Notes under the pieces: model-generated
What the model was told of the DNA's origin: nothing
Database searches by the model: none
Seen by the model: only the letters and a program-made list of their open reading frames with translations
Part shown: positions 1 to 10,989 of the stretch, piece by piece
Layout: each line of letters begins with the position of its first letter
Numbering within the stretch: the first letter of the stretch is position 1
Made by a program: the position numbers and the translations under genes
From: Mesostigma viride
Taxonomy: Eukaryota; Streptophyta; Mesostigmatophyceae; Mesostigmatales; Mesostigmataceae
Direction: 5' to 3'
Length of the DNA: 64,000 bases
NCBI GenBank assembly: GCA_009746045.1
Contig: RPFO01000026.1
Location: forward strand, 2,128,563 to 2,192,562

Positions 1-1985
1 TGATACGCTCAACCTGTACATTATTTAAATACCTAATTCATAAGCACGTGACGCAACCTGTACACATCGGCAGGCTCGAGCTACCATGGTCCGGATTCTC
101 CCATGCGCTGGTTGTCTCCTTGATATCGATGCCTTCATAAGAATTGAACCAGATTTGGTTTGAATAGTACAATTGACCTTGTGTATATAGGAGAAAATGA
201 ATGTACTGCGAGCATGGCTAACTTGGCGGGAAACTCTGGGCGGCCCATGTAGCATCATGGGCGGTGGGCCCTAGGGCAATGCATGAGAATGTCACGTGCG
301 TACGGCGTGTTCAAGTCGATGCAAGACTGTCAGTATTTCGGACGAAGAATTACTTACTCACCTCAAACGGTTAAGAGTGGGTTAGCTTCTGGATGTCCGA
401 ATGGCGCTGTGCCTACCAGCGAACAGATCGATGACAACTTAATTCTAGATCCTGGCTGTGTTTCTCCCCCGATGGCTTCTTCTGGCCCTCCGAGCTAGCT
501 AGATAAATTTCATCAAGGACGGCGATTTAATTGCTAAGTAAATCATGACGGTCATCAGTGAGTCTATGATCCTATTCCTTATACGTAGTTATTCGTTCCT
601 ACCATACCGCCATTGCTGAAAAAGTCACAGCATGTAATTCCCACCTTGGCTGCGAGCCTTGGCGTAGCTTCCGTCTTCCACCTTCCCCGGCCACAAGCTT
701 TTCCTTGGAGCACAAGCACGTCTTTCGTTTGTCATCGTTTAGCTTCAACGGGAACACCCGCGCAAGTCGCAAGTCGCAACCACGGGAATCACTTGCACAA
801 GCTTGCAAGACTTTGCGCAAGACGATAGTTGGCGTCGTCTATTAGTATTGTCCACGCATTTGCGGCCGTCTGTCAGTCTGCTGACTCTTATCGGCGGTCC
901 GTAAGTTTGTGGCCATGCCCTGGCCATGCCAGTCATCCGACAGATATTCACGGCCATCAGATGACGTCCAGTAAATTAAGTAAAAGTACTTATGACGAGT
1001 ATTTACCAGTGGTAGAGAAACAGTCGTCACTCTACAGTATCGCTTGGTTGGGATCGCTTGCTGCTGGCGTAATCGCGTCCTTGATCGCCGTACCATTCAG
1101 GGAGCGGCCGTACCCGGAAAAACTGCATTGCGCAACAGTTGCCCGTCAGCATCCTTTCCCAAAATTCAAAGTTTGCGCCAAAGGCCAGCGTTCAACGAAG
1201 GCAAAAGTAGGTGTTGCGCGCAGGAAAAACCATGTCTACGGTTAGTGCTTGGGGCTAGCGCCGGCCGCCGGGCAGAGAGGGCTCGAGCAACGGGGCCACT
1301 CACCGAAGTTCTATGTAAGCAGTGAGCGCCATCCAAGATTGTGCAATAAGAGATGTTGCAGGCCCTCGAAGTGATGTGATTTCTTCAGCAACCGCTATCA
1401 GTAACGATGTAGGTGCACTGTCGATGTATGTATGCTGAGCTAGGACATGGTGGTAGCCATTGAGGGAGAAACGTGTGCAGTCCTGAGCCAAGCAGCTCTT
1501 TACGCTGTAACGCAGCTCGAACAGGACGTCTGGAGCGCGCCAAGCTCCTTCAACGGCACCACGGTCAGCGAATTTTTGTCGTACGGTTTAACTAACAACA
1601 CGAATATAGTTAGCATCCCGTGCTCGAATGTGTAGGGCCGTTTCGTTGCGGGTAAAGCTTGCCACGTATTTCAGAGATTTTAATGTGTATTCTCTGAATG
1701 CTTTCATTACCATGGTGCTTTCCGTGCTCGTCATCATATGTATACATTTGTGTTGCCGTTTCCTCTTCCATTTTGCGCGTGTACTTGCGGGTGACTGACA
1801 CCGTCGGACGGGCATGCGGCCTACCCGCGAATGGCTGAGACTGGCTCCTGCTTGAGACTTGTGGTGAGTAGTGGTTACGATCCCATACATAGGGTCTATA
1901 CTAAGGATATCACCGTGCTGTAGGTGGAATCGCATGCAGTGCCTCCTGTTGTTTTTAACTCCCTTTACATGGCATTTTTGCCGAG
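1..1985. other. no recognisable gene
   Basis: Short reading frames occur on both strands, but none has a motif, a family resemblance or a convincing intron pattern. I see no repeat array and no RNA gene here. A reading frame at 829-1245 begins with TTG and looks like chance. Confidence 0.5.
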
Positions 1986-2790
1986 GGGTGAGGATTATTC
2001 CTTGTCATGGGGGCATACAGGACGGGTTACTTATTCCTTGTCATGGGGGCAGGCAGGACAAGTTAATTATTCCTTGTCATGGGGGGCAGGCAGGACGGGT
2101 TAATTGTTCCTTTTCATGGGGGCAGGCAGGGCGGGTTAATTATTCCTTGTCATTAGGGGCAGGCAGGACGGGTTAATAGTTCCTTTTCATGGGGGCAGGC
2201 AGGACGGGTCAATTATTCCGTGTCATGGGGGGCAGGCTGGACCTGTTAATTATTCCTTGTCATGGGGGCAGGCGGGACGGGTTAGTAATTCCTTGTCTTG
2301 GGGGCAGGCAGGGCGGGTGAATTATTCCTTTTTATGGTGACAGGCAGAACGGGTTAATCACTCCTTGTCATGGGAGGCAGGCAGGACGGGTTACTTATTC
2401 CTTGTCATGGGGGGCAGGCGCATTGCATATACATTTATTCCTTGTCATGGGGGGCAGGCAGGACGGGTTAATTGTTCTTGTCATGAGGGGACGGCAGGGG
2501 GGGCTCATGATACCCTGTAGTGGCGTGGGCGAAGGCAGGGGGGTTAATGATTCCCTGTCATGGGGTGGGGAAAGGCAGGGGGGGTTAACGATTCCTTGTG
2601 TCCATGGGGGGCAGGCAGGACGGGTTTCTTATTCCTTGTCATGAGGGGAAGGCAAGGGAGGTAAATGATTTCCTGTCGTGGGGTGGGAGAAGGCGGGGGT
2701 AATAATTTTTCCTTGCCATGGGGGCAGGCAGGACAGGTTAATTATTCCTTGTCATGGGGGCATGCAGAAAAGCTTAAAAATTTCTTGTCA
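1986..2790. repeat. G-rich minisatellite, block 1
   Basis: About 20 degenerate units of roughly 36-45 bp, each built from 'ttccttgtcatggggg' followed by 'caggcagg' and a short T/A stretch. Runs of four to six G recur in every unit on the plus strand, so G-quadruplex formation is plausible. Units vary by point changes and small indels. The short reading frames crossing the block are by-products of the repeat. Confidence 0.85.
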
Positions 2791-2985
2791 TGGGATTGAA
2801 AGTACCTCACAGTCAGTTGTCCTCCCTTACGAAACGGCGATTTTGTAGCTAAATGATTAACAGAGCATATGCTCTAAATCTTGTAGCAATGGGCCGCGTT
2901 ATATTTCTGTTCGTGTACTTTCAAGCATTCATCATTTTTGTTTTTCTTTTACATTTGTCTTGTTGCGGACAGGGAGGGTTGATTG
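2791..2985. repeat. spacer after block 1, homologous to 3894-4056
   Basis: A non-repetitive spacer that shares order and wording with the spacer after block 2: a 'tagctaa.tgattaac' stretch, then 'catatgctc', then a T-rich run. So the array plus its spacer was duplicated as a unit of about 1 kb. The T-rich run ends in 'ggacagg', which resembles a decayed 3' splice site. Confidence 0.6.
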
Positions 2986-3893
2986 CCTTTTCATGGGGGG
3001 CAGGCAGTTAATTATTCCTTGTCATGGGGGTAGGCAGGGGTGGGGGTTACTCCTTGTCATGGGGGGCAGGCAGGGGGGGTAGATTGCCTTTTCATGGGGG
3101 GCAGGCAGGGGCCGGGGCTTAATTATTCCTTGTAATGTGGTGCAGGCAGGGGGGGTAATGATTCATTGTCATGGGGGGCAGGCAGGGGGGGGGTAACTCC
3201 TTGTCATGGGGGGCAGGCGGGGGGGGTGATTATCCCTTGTCATGGGGGTTCAGGCAGAGGGGGCTAATCCTTGTCACATGGGGGGCAGGCTGCGTGGGTA
3301 ATTTTTCCTTGTAATTAGGGGCAGGCAGGGGGGGTAGTTAATCCTTGTCATGGGGGACATGCAGGGGGGGGCAATGATTCCTTGTCGTGGGGGGCATGTA
3401 GGGGGCGTCAAGTGCTCCTTGTTATGGGGGCAGGCAGGGGGGGGATGATTCTTGTCGTGGGGGGCAGGCAGGGGGGCGGATGATTCTTGTCGTGGGGGGC
3501 AGGCAGGGAGTGTTAATTATTCCTTGTCACGGGGGCAGATAGGGGGGGGCAATGATTCCTTGTCGTGGGGGGCAGGTAGCGGGGGTTAGTTGTTCCTTGT
3601 CGTGGGGGGCAGGCAGGGGGGGTCAATGATTCCTTGTCATGCCCATGGGGGGCAGGTAGGGGGCGTAATTATTCCTTGTATTGGGGGCCAGGCGGGGGGC
3701 GTTAATCGTTGTCATGGGGGGCAGGCAGGGGGGTTAATCCTTGTCATGGGGGGCAGGCAGGGGGGCTTGTTCCTTGTCATGGGGGACAGGTATGGGGGGG
3801 ACATTATTCCGCGTCATGGGGGTAGGCAAATGGGTTAGTTTTTCCTTGTCATGGGGGGCAGGTGGGGCAGCTTAATAATTCCTTGTGGTGGGT
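2986..3893. repeat. G-rich minisatellite, block 2
   Basis: The same unit family as the block at 1986-2790, here with longer G runs (up to nine) and units closer to 'ccttgtcatggggggcaggc'. About 22 units. Probably arose by duplication of the first block and spacer, followed by drift. Confidence 0.85.
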
Positions 3894-4056
3894 TTTAAGC
3901 ACCTTGCAATCGTTATGCCCTCTTAAGGAAGTGTGCTTGCGTAGCTAATCGATTAACATAACATATGCTCCAGATTTCGTACACAATGGATACCGTAATA
4001 AATTTGTTATTGACTACGAATAAACATTCATAATTTTTTTTTTCTTCCGCAGGAAG
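3894..4056 (+). other. spacer after block 2, ends like a 3' splice site
   Basis: The second copy of the spacer. It ends with a run of T, then 'cttccgcag', followed by non-repetitive sequence. This is the form of a polypyrimidine tract and 3' splice site on the plus strand, which suggests the minisatellites may lie in an intron of an unrecognised gene. I cannot identify the exon that would follow. Confidence 0.35.
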
Positions 4057-4620
4057 TCTCGGCTGTTCTGGTGCCATATGCATCCTCACCATCGTCGTCA
4101 TCGACGTAGCCGGCGGACTCGTCTAGGTTCCATGCACGGGTTGCTCAGGTTTGTCTTTGAATCTGTGTGATGAGGTGTTTTCTTTGCGCAGTGTATGTTT
4201 GCCTGCAGCTACCTTTTTTGTTCCAAATAGATCAGTGCTTTCTTCTTTGCATTTGCAGCAAGAGAGGGCAGTTTTTGTACAGGTTTTTTGAACGTAATCT
4301 GCCTCTTTAATGTTGCACAACTGACAACAACCATGTATACATTGATGTTATTTCCACCTCTGCATCTTTTTTCTGTGTTTTACAGGAGAGTCGAGAGCTT
4401 TTAATCAAAATGACATCCGCAAATGACGGCTGCACACAATATACCCAACGGGCGGCTGCCTGCAAATTCTTTGCAAGCATTTAGAGCTTTCCGTGGAAGT
4501 CATGCTCACAACGGGCTGCACGCAACGCAATGGGCTGCCGTCCGAAATTTGCCTACGAGACAATCGTTGTTGCTGTCAGCATTAAGTAATGCTTATTTTG
4601 TAATAAAAAGAAAAATTTCA
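4057..4620. other. no recognisable gene
   Basis: Nothing supportable was found. A T-rich stretch ending 'gttttacag' at about 4375-4385 also resembles a 3' splice site, but no coding exon could be recognised after it. Confidence 0.4.
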
Positions 4621-4910
4621 CTGGTTTTTGTCACTTTTTGTCACTTTTTGTCACTTTTTGTCACTTTTTGTCTGTTTTATAGTCCTGATAAATTTTCAGG
4701 ATTGTCTGTGATATATCAACGTTTGTGTTGTGATAAATGTGCACAAATGTCACTAATTGTGGTGTGATAAAATGTGATAAAATCTCACTCTCATGTTGAC
4801 AATGCGTGACGTTGACAATGTGTGACATTTTTTGACACTTTCACCTTGATAATTTGTCAAGAATTGTCTTGTAAAATCGACCTGATATGTCATGGTTTTG
4901 TCAACATTTG
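4621..4910. repeat. TTTGTCAC-rich simple repeat, left part
   Basis: The unit 'tttttgtcac' is repeated head to tail near 4624-4670, then decays into scattered 'gtgacattt', 'gtgataaa' and 'gacaatgtgtgac' forms. The same motif resumes at 6940-7050, on the other side of the retroelement at 4950-6929, so that element landed inside this repeat. Confidence 0.7.
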
Positions 4911-4949
4911 TATAGCTTTTGATGAACTACACCCAGATTGCCGGATCGA

Positions 4950-6929
4950 CGTAGCCACGAGCCACGAGGTAGCCATGGCTGTCGGAGCTCATAACTTTCA
5001 CGTTTGAGCGCCGAATTCAGCTGTGAATATCACAATCGCTTCGTCTTTCTAAGACGCACATGCTGATATAATTTTCCGACGCTATTACGCAATATACGAT
5101 GAGCAAACGCCTCTCGACGCAACGCAGCCTGGCGGCTGCGCTTAGCAATGAAAATACGTCTGCAGCCCCGGCTGCAGCTTCGCCAACCGGCCCAGAAGGC
5201 AGCGGCGCCACTAGCCAAGCTTTAGTGGTCGCCCAGCCCCCTCTGGCCGCCTCGCCAGCAGCGTCGCCTGAACCCAAGCGCAGTCGCCCTGCCGAGCCGA
5301 CCTGGGAGGAGTTCGACTTTGACGCCAGCCAGCCCGGCTTTTTTGACAAGCTCAACCCCGACAAGATCCTGGGCTACGTGTTTTGGGGATCGCATGCCTC
5401 TCTTATAGAACTATGCAAGCAGCTTTCCCACCAAGGTCGCCTTGTCAATGCCTTCCTCCAGAGGCGCAATTTCGGCCAGGACGTCCTCAACGCCCGCCGC
5501 CCCCACCTCCAGCAATACGCCCTCTTTTCCCTCCTTGGACGCTCCCTCGAGGAGCTTTGGCCCCCAAAGCCCCTCACCACCACCTTAACCGAATCCTCCA
5601 TCCGCTCACTCCTCAAGGAGGCCCTCGAGCAGCACGTGGCCCCCATCGCCGCAGATGTGGCGGTCATGGGCAGCACGTTGGCTGCCGAGCTCCCCCTCCT
5701 CTCCACCGCCACCTCCACCATCTCCACCGCCACCTCCACCCTCCTCGCCTCCTCCACCGCCACCACCTCCACCTCCGACGCCATCACCGCCCAGCTCCGT
5801 GACATCGACCGGAGCGTCTTAAGGACAACGCCATTGCTATCGAGGTTCTGCAGAACACCGCAGGCCTCACCGCCCAGGCGGTGAAGGACATTGCCGCCCA
5901 GCCAGCCTCGGCTGGCCTGGCCGGCGATGCTCCTCCCATCACCACCTGGGCGGACATGCTTAAGCAACATACCACCTCCACCACCTCCGCCGTCGCAGCC
6001 CAGCTTCAACGGCAGACGCTTGACCTCCGCGAGGAGGCCGAGCTCGCCAAGCGCAGCCTCAACGTCATTGTCAAGAACTTCAAGATGGAGGAAGGTGAGA
6101 ATTCCGAGAAGCTTTTGCGTGCGTTTGAGAGAGAAATCCTTGGTCGCATGGGCCTTAACGGTGAGATCGAGCTGGCTGCCCACCGCCTTCCCCGCGCGCG
6201 GGGTAAGGCAGGGCCGCCCCCGCTCCTCCTCACCTTTAAGACCCCGGCGGACAAGATTTCTTTTCTCAGACGCCGCAAGCGGCTCGAGAAGACTCTCTTC
6301 ACCCTTGATGACGACTTGACCCTGGCGCAGCAACAACGGCGACGGGAGCTATGGCCGACCTACCTCCAGCTCCGGCAGACCAAGGCGGGGCAGCCGGTGT
6401 ACTGGAAGGGGGCGGCCATCTACGTCGGCCACAAGCCCTGGCAGGCGACCCCCGCGGCCCCAGCGACTCCGGACGCCCCAGCTTAGGGGAATACAGCAGT
6501 AGTAGTGTAGCATAGATAGACCGTGGCCATGTACATGTACGCCTCCTAGAGGCACTATCCCAGCTAAGCCCCGCGCTTTATTTAATCATGTACATGTGTG
6601 CCTATGATGTGCCACCCTCCAGACGATGCCTAGCTTTATTTAGTAATGTTGTGCCCATGCAGGGAGTCACTCTCTGCTGAGAAGCCATGCCATAGCTCTT
6701 GTATAGCCATGATGATCTTCCCCCTCACAGGCATGCTCCCCCTTACCCGGGCATAGCGTGATAGACCATGAGGGTGCGGGTGCCCTGGTGCACCTAGAGC
6801 AAGTGTTGTTTACATTCCCACCCTTGCAGGAAGTAGCTTAGAATGTATTATAGGCTCATATGCCCCTTCTCAGGGTTATGTGCTACATATACTCCCAACG
6901 GAGTTATGTTCCTAATTAATTAATTAATT
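4950..6929 (+). mobile_element. ORF1-only non-LTR element, family A, copy i
   Basis: A 2.0-kb unit present nearly whole three times in the window (also 10990-13001 minus and 47105-49156 plus). All three share the same order: a 5' leader with 'cgagccacgag' and 'cacaatcgcttcgtc', an ORF1 gene, a 3' UTR of about 440 bp, a small stem-loop (ACTCC-CAAC-GGAGT near 6891-6904) and a TTAA-type tail. No reverse transcriptase or endonuclease is encoded between the leader and the tail. Because the other copies have the same ends, this is not a chance truncation. It resembles the ORF1-only half-L1 elements of mammals in design, which I infer are copied by a partner element. Confidence 0.75.
5099..6486 (+). 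pseudogene. ORF1-like protein of family A element (copy i), frameshifted
   Basis: Probably the nucleic-acid-binding ORF1 protein of a LINE. It starts at ATG 5099 (MSKRLSTQRS) with a Ser/Ala/Pro-rich N-terminal part. The C-terminal half has a coiled-coil-like stretch (LDLREEAELAKRS) and then NVIVKNFKMEEGENSEKLL, a PPLLLTFKTPADK stretch, and 'DDDLTLAQQQRRRELWP' followed by PVYWKGAAIYV. This order resembles the C-terminal region of L1 ORF1 proteins. The frame breaks near 5811, where this copy has about two extra bases compared with the copy at 10990-13001. The 5099 frame then stops at 5884, while the true continuation is the frame ending at 6486. Restored length would be about 460 residues. Function is inferred from the family; the frameshift itself is directly visible. 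Confidence 0.7.
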
Positions 6930-6937
6930 GTATAGCT

Positions 6938-7050
6938 TTAATTTGTCACACTTTGTCACACCACATGTCACACTTTGTCACACTTTGTCACACTTTATCA
7001 ACCTGACATGTCAAGCATTGTCACACTTTGTCAACACCCGGCTCCTAGTG
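6938..7050. repeat. TTTGTCAC-rich simple repeat, right part
   Basis: 'cactttgtca' units continue directly after the TTAA tail of the element at 4950-6929. They match the repeat at 4621-4910 and mark the interrupted insertion site. Confidence 0.7.
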
Positions 7051-8196
7051 TTATCCATCCAAACCATGCAAAAACTGGCCAAACCACATGCTGCCAACCT
7101 CTGCACATACGTTACCACCTATGTTCAAGGTTTGACGCCATTCTGACAAGAACTGCCCAAGTTACAACCATTCCAAGACGGCCACCCATGTAGACCGTCT
7201 ACAAGGAAATTAGAGTAACCATTCAGCCACACTAGTGACCTCCTTCTTCATCAATGACATCTGCAAACTGACCAAAGCACACATAATTAACTCTTGCACG
7301 CTGACGGCAACGCATGCTCAACGTGGGGGGTCATTGCACATGACAAGAACTACTCAAGTTGATGGGTTTCCTATATATGACCACCTGACAAGGCGCTAAG
7401 GACCACTCAGTAAGTTAGTAACCCCACAGTGCCACTTCATATGCCATCCAACATGCACCAAAACCATGCTGAGTATGTTTACAATTATGTACGAAGGGGT
7501 GCCCACGCACCTCATATGTCTTCATCATCCCTCCAGCATGGCCAGCCTTGTAAATATGTTCATAGCCTTGACGATGGTAGCCCTAATATGCCTAAGCAGC
7601 ATTTCCTATGTTTCTCCTAGGTTAGAGTGTAAGGTTGATGACAACCAAGCTAATCAACTCAACAACACCTCCTAAACTGTCCTCCCCGGCATGGATGACA
7701 AACTGGGACTATGGAGGGCAAGGAACCAAGTAGGAACATGGTATATATAGCTTGCATGCAGTCATGCATGTCAACCATGGTTGGCTCAGCACATTGTAGT
7801 CTTGTCACATCATCATAACAAAGGAAAGCTCAAACAACCATTGGTGACAGCTATCTACATGCAGTCACACAAATGCAATATCTCCAACATCATCATCACT
7901 AAAACACTTCCATCCCTGCACGATAAAATTCAAAGAAACCACTGGCGGCCCTTCAGCGCATGAGCGCTGTGATGCCGCTGCGAAGAGGGGGTGCGTCACT
8001 CTCACACAACAAGAAGCGTCCATACGCTCAACATCCTTGCCGGAACACGTTTTATGAAATGCCTTATACCTTCCCGAAGAGCTATAGGCTGCCACTGAAG
8101 CGGCCCTGATCACGACATCAACGAAAACAATCTAAAGCTGCCAGGTATTCGACAACACAACGGCAAGCAACGGCGAGATAGCTGGCGCGGAAACTG
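7051..8196. other. no recognisable gene
   Basis: Only short, unconvincing reading frames on both strands. No repeat array and no RNA gene was recognised. Confidence 0.45.
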
Positions 8197-8234
8197 CCCA
8201 AAAAGAACGCAAAATTTTTTGCGTTCTTTTTGGG
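8197..8234. repeat. 18-bp perfect inverted repeat (hairpin)
   Basis: Arms CCCAAAAAGAACGCAAAA and its exact reverse complement are separated by two T residues. The sequence would form a strong hairpin. It is AT-rich and lies in a gene-free stretch, so it could be the tip of a small mobile element or a cruciform site. Confidence 0.75.
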
Positions 8235-8639
8235 TTTTAACCTCGAACGATGAGCTCATAGAAGAAAGCACTGATAGCAGATAACATTCCCGACAAATCT
8301 GTACCTCGCCCTCGTAAATCCCTCGCCCAGGCGCGCAACAACCGCCGTTCTTCCATGGACAGGTCAGACACGCACTGCGCAGGTCTGAACAATTACTTAC
8401 CGATTATGGCCGAAAATCAGACTGGCAAAAAGCACCAGATCGGTTTAGAATTCGATGCAAAGGGTATTAACGCCTGCTTCACGGTCAAAACAACCCTAAA
8501 AACCGCGATTTTACTGCCGCTATCATGAATTCTATTTTATTCCGCGCGACCAAAAAATTCAGATTACCCCCCATGCCGATGGCATTAAAAAACAACAGCG
8601 ATATTGTAAACCAGCTGATTTCCGCCACAAACTAACATC

Positions 8640-8770
8640 ATAAACTCATCGTCTTTTAGATTCGAGTAAAATTTTTGCATTTCGCCTGCCCAAGTGTGGT
8701 AGTTTCGCCTGAACGCAGTTGCCATGGCCACTTCCGCAAGGGGTGCGCGCACCGTGCACGTGAAATTTAT
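8640..8770 (+). repeat. dispersed repeat, matches 59886-60000 inverted
   Basis: The stretch with 'cgcagttgccatggcc' and 'gcaaggggtgcgcgcacc' has a close counterpart on the minus strand at about 59886-60000. The similarity extends over roughly 100 bp with substitutions. It may be an old transposable-element copy; I do not recognise the family. Confidence 0.5.
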
Positions 8771-8787
8771 GACCTTCGGTTCCGGCG

Positions 8788-8813
8788 CGAATTTTTTGGC
8801 GCCAAAAAATTCG
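8788..8813. repeat. 26-bp perfect palindrome
   Basis: A perfect palindrome with a GGC/GCC centre flanked by six-base T and A runs. It sits just upstream of a TTAA microsatellite. It is not explained by the LINE fragments around it. Confidence 0.75.
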
Positions 8814-8828
8814 GGCATGTCCCGTCCC

Positions 8829-8854
8829 CTTAATTAATTAATTAATTAATTAAT
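8829..8854. repeat. TTAA microsatellite (LINE-type tail)
   Basis: About six head-to-tail TTAA units. The same tail ends most non-LTR elements in this window, so this probably marks the end of a lost or fragmentary copy. Confidence 0.6.
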
Positions 8855-8855
8855 C

Positions 8856-9854
8856 GCGCGCCCCGAGCACATTCAGACCTGGCTGGACTGTCTGGGCCTG
8901 GCGGAGGCGAGGGCGGTGGGGTTGGAAATTAGTGTCATAACTGAGGCGATGGTGATTGGGGCCTCCAGTCGCCCACCGCTGCCGCGCCTGCTCGAGGGGA
9001 CGGAGGTCCCGTTCCGTGACCGCTTCAAACTGCTGGGGAGCATGCTCCCTGACACCGCCGACGATGGACATCCGCATCGGCGGCTGGCCTGGGCCAGGCT
9101 CCGTTCGCTCGTGAACCACCTACTGGCGCTCGAAGGGCCTGTGCGAGCACCGCAAGCGCATGCTCTTCAGGGTCCTCGTCCTCACGGTGCTTACGTATGG
9201 CGCCGAGGCGTGGACACTCACCGACACACTGGCAGCTACTAAGCTCGACGGCACGGTTTACTACAGCTAGGATGCTCCGACAGGTCCTGAATGTAGGGTT
9301 TTCCCAGCGTAGGTCATTAGAGTCTTTGTATCAGGGTATGCCTCGTATTTCGGACGAGATTAGGCAGCGTAGGATAGCATTTGTGGGACATCTTGCTTGC
9401 ACCAGCCAGGTCAACACCGCCCTTGGTCTGGCCGGCCCCTGCGGGCAGTGGCTTGGCCAACCAGGGCGGCATATTTTGACCTGGTCTGGCCCCAAGGACA
9501 TTCCGAAAAGGGTAGGTAGACATGCCATGAACTACACCCAGATGTTGCTGGCCGACGTCCTAGCTCAGTGGTCCCAGCTCAGTTTGAACACCGCATCCAC
9601 TCCCTCTAGCTCCCTTCTTTGGACTGGATGCCATGCAGAACAAGAAGCGGTGGCAGAAGCTGTCCTGCGATAAGCACCTTCCCGAGGGGTACATGCTCCT
9701 GTTTTCTCCCCACGGGCCCCGCGGCCCGTTGCTAGCCAGGGTATATAGAAGTCCGCAGGTGGAGGTTATTGGTCCTGAGGATAGCCGCTACACTACCGCC
9801 TCATCTGCCATTACAGTAGAGGACAGCTCGGATGAGGATTACATCCCCATCTAG
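8856..9854 (+). pseudogene. C-terminal fragment of a LINE reverse transcriptase, degenerate
   Basis: The translation matches the last two thirds of the reverse transcriptase at 13285-14602 across frame changes: a stretch after the YADD region (QTWLDCLGL, EISVITEAMVIGASS), FRDRFKLLGSMLPDT, then 'LTYGAEAW'-like sequence, MLRQVLNVGFSQR, and QRRIAFVGHLA with LTWSGPKDIPKRVG. The catalytic fingers and palm are absent, so this is a 5'-truncated copy. At least three frameshifts are present. The C-terminal end (SSAITVEDSSDEDYIPI, stop at 9854) differs from the 13285 protein, so it belongs to a related family; a fragment at 46150-46215 has the same acidic end. Confidence 0.7.
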
Positions 9855-9877
9855 TGCGTCGTCTCGGTTGTTGGGGG

Positions 9878-10624
9878 ATTAATTAATTAATTAGAAACAT
9901 AACTCCGTTGGGAGTACATGTAGCACATATCCCTGAGAAGGGGCATATGGCTTTTAATACATTCTGGGCTACTTTCTTCAAGGGTGGGAATGTAAGCAAC
10001 ACTTGCTCTAGGTGCACCAAGGCACCTGCACCCTCATGATCTTCACACTATGCCCAGCTAAGGGGGAGTATGTCATGTGGGGGAAGATCATCATGGCTAT
10101 ACAAGAGCTAGGGCATGGCTTCTCGACAGAGAGCATCTCTCTGCACGGCATAGCATGGCTAAATTCTTAATGCGACATCCATGGGGGTCCCATTATAGGC
10201 AGGGCGTGGCTAAATTCTGAAGGCATCATCCATGGGGGCCATTAATGGGCGCACATGCGCGTGGGCCACATGCATGCTAGGCTAAGCCTGACTAATCTAC
10301 ACTACTGGTATATGTTCCCTAGTCTCAGTAGTCTGAGGTGGCAGGAGGTGCCTGCCAGGGCTTGTGGTCAACGTGGATGACCGCCCCCCTCCAGTATACC
10401 GGCTTCCCCCTTGCGCTCTGCCGGAGCTGAAGGTAGGTCGGCCATAGCTCGCGTCGCCGCTGTTGCTGGGCCAGGGTCAAGTCGTCGTCCAGCGTGAAGC
10501 GAGTCTCCGAGAGCTTCTTGCGGCATTTAAGGAACGACAGCTTGTCCGCCATGTACTTAAAGGTGAGGAGCACGGGTGCCGGGCCAGCCTTCCCCCGCGC
10601 GCGGGGGAGGCGGACAGCCGACAT
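9878..10624 (-). mobile_element. ORF1-only element, family A, 5'-truncated copy
   Basis: On the minus strand this holds the last 100 codons of ORF1 (10325-10624) followed by the family 3' UTR, the stem-loop next to 'ggagtacatg', and a TTAA tail at 9880-9893. The tail abuts the end of the reverse-transcriptase fragment at 8856-9854, so the two elements lie tail to tail. Confidence 0.7.
10325..10624 (-). pseudogene. ORF1 C-terminus, family A, truncated copy
   Basis: The reading frame begins inside the ORF1 C-terminal domain (AVRLPRARGKAGPAPVLLTF) and continues through 'DDDLTLAQQQRRRELWP' to KPVYWRGAVIHV and a stop. It diverges more from copy i than the other copies do. The N-terminal 350 or so residues are missing. 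Confidence 0.65.
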
Positions 10625-10730
10625 GCCGGTTGGGAGATGATGCAGACGATATTTGTTTAAAGTTTTGTGTAATTATTTTTCTAATGAGATTAGCATAGTA
10701 CTCCGTGGCATGCCTCTGCGCATGACACGC

Positions 10731-10757
10731 AAATACTTACTTACTTACTTACTTACT
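10731..10757. repeat. CTTA microsatellite
   Basis: Six head-to-tail CTTA units, lying just before a LINE 3' end at 10765. Confidence 0.8.
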
Positions 10758-10764
10758 GTCCAGG

Positions 10765-10967
10765 CGCTCACACACCAGCCCCTGTGGGCAAGCCACCTCC
10801 CCCCAACAGGAGGAGGCGTTTTTATGAGTAGTGTAGTTAGGATTTTATAGACTAGATAGCTTAGCGTTAGGATAGCTCGATTACGCGGCTTCCTCCACCT
10901 CCACCCCCCATCTTGAGGAATATGTGCTACATGATCTCCCCACGGAGGCATGTTATATTAATTAATT
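10765..10967 (+). mobile_element. 3' end of reverse-transcriptase element, family A, truncated copy
   Basis: The sequence matches the last codons of the reverse transcriptase at 13285-14602 (the GKPPP end with the 'ggaggaggcgttttt' stretch) and its 3' UTR. It ends with 'tatgtgctacatgatc', a CTCC-CCAC-GGAG stem-loop and an 'atgttatattaattaa' tail. Only about 200 bp remain, as expected for strong 5' truncation during target-primed reverse transcription. Confidence 0.7.
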
Positions 10968-10989
10968 GCATGTTATATTAATTATTGTC
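10968..10989. repeat. target-site duplication, left, of element 10990-13001
   Basis: A 22-base stretch beginning gcatgttatattaatt is repeated exactly at 13002-13023, on the other side of the minus-strand ORF1-only element. The length suits a LINE-type insertion. Confidence 0.7.
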
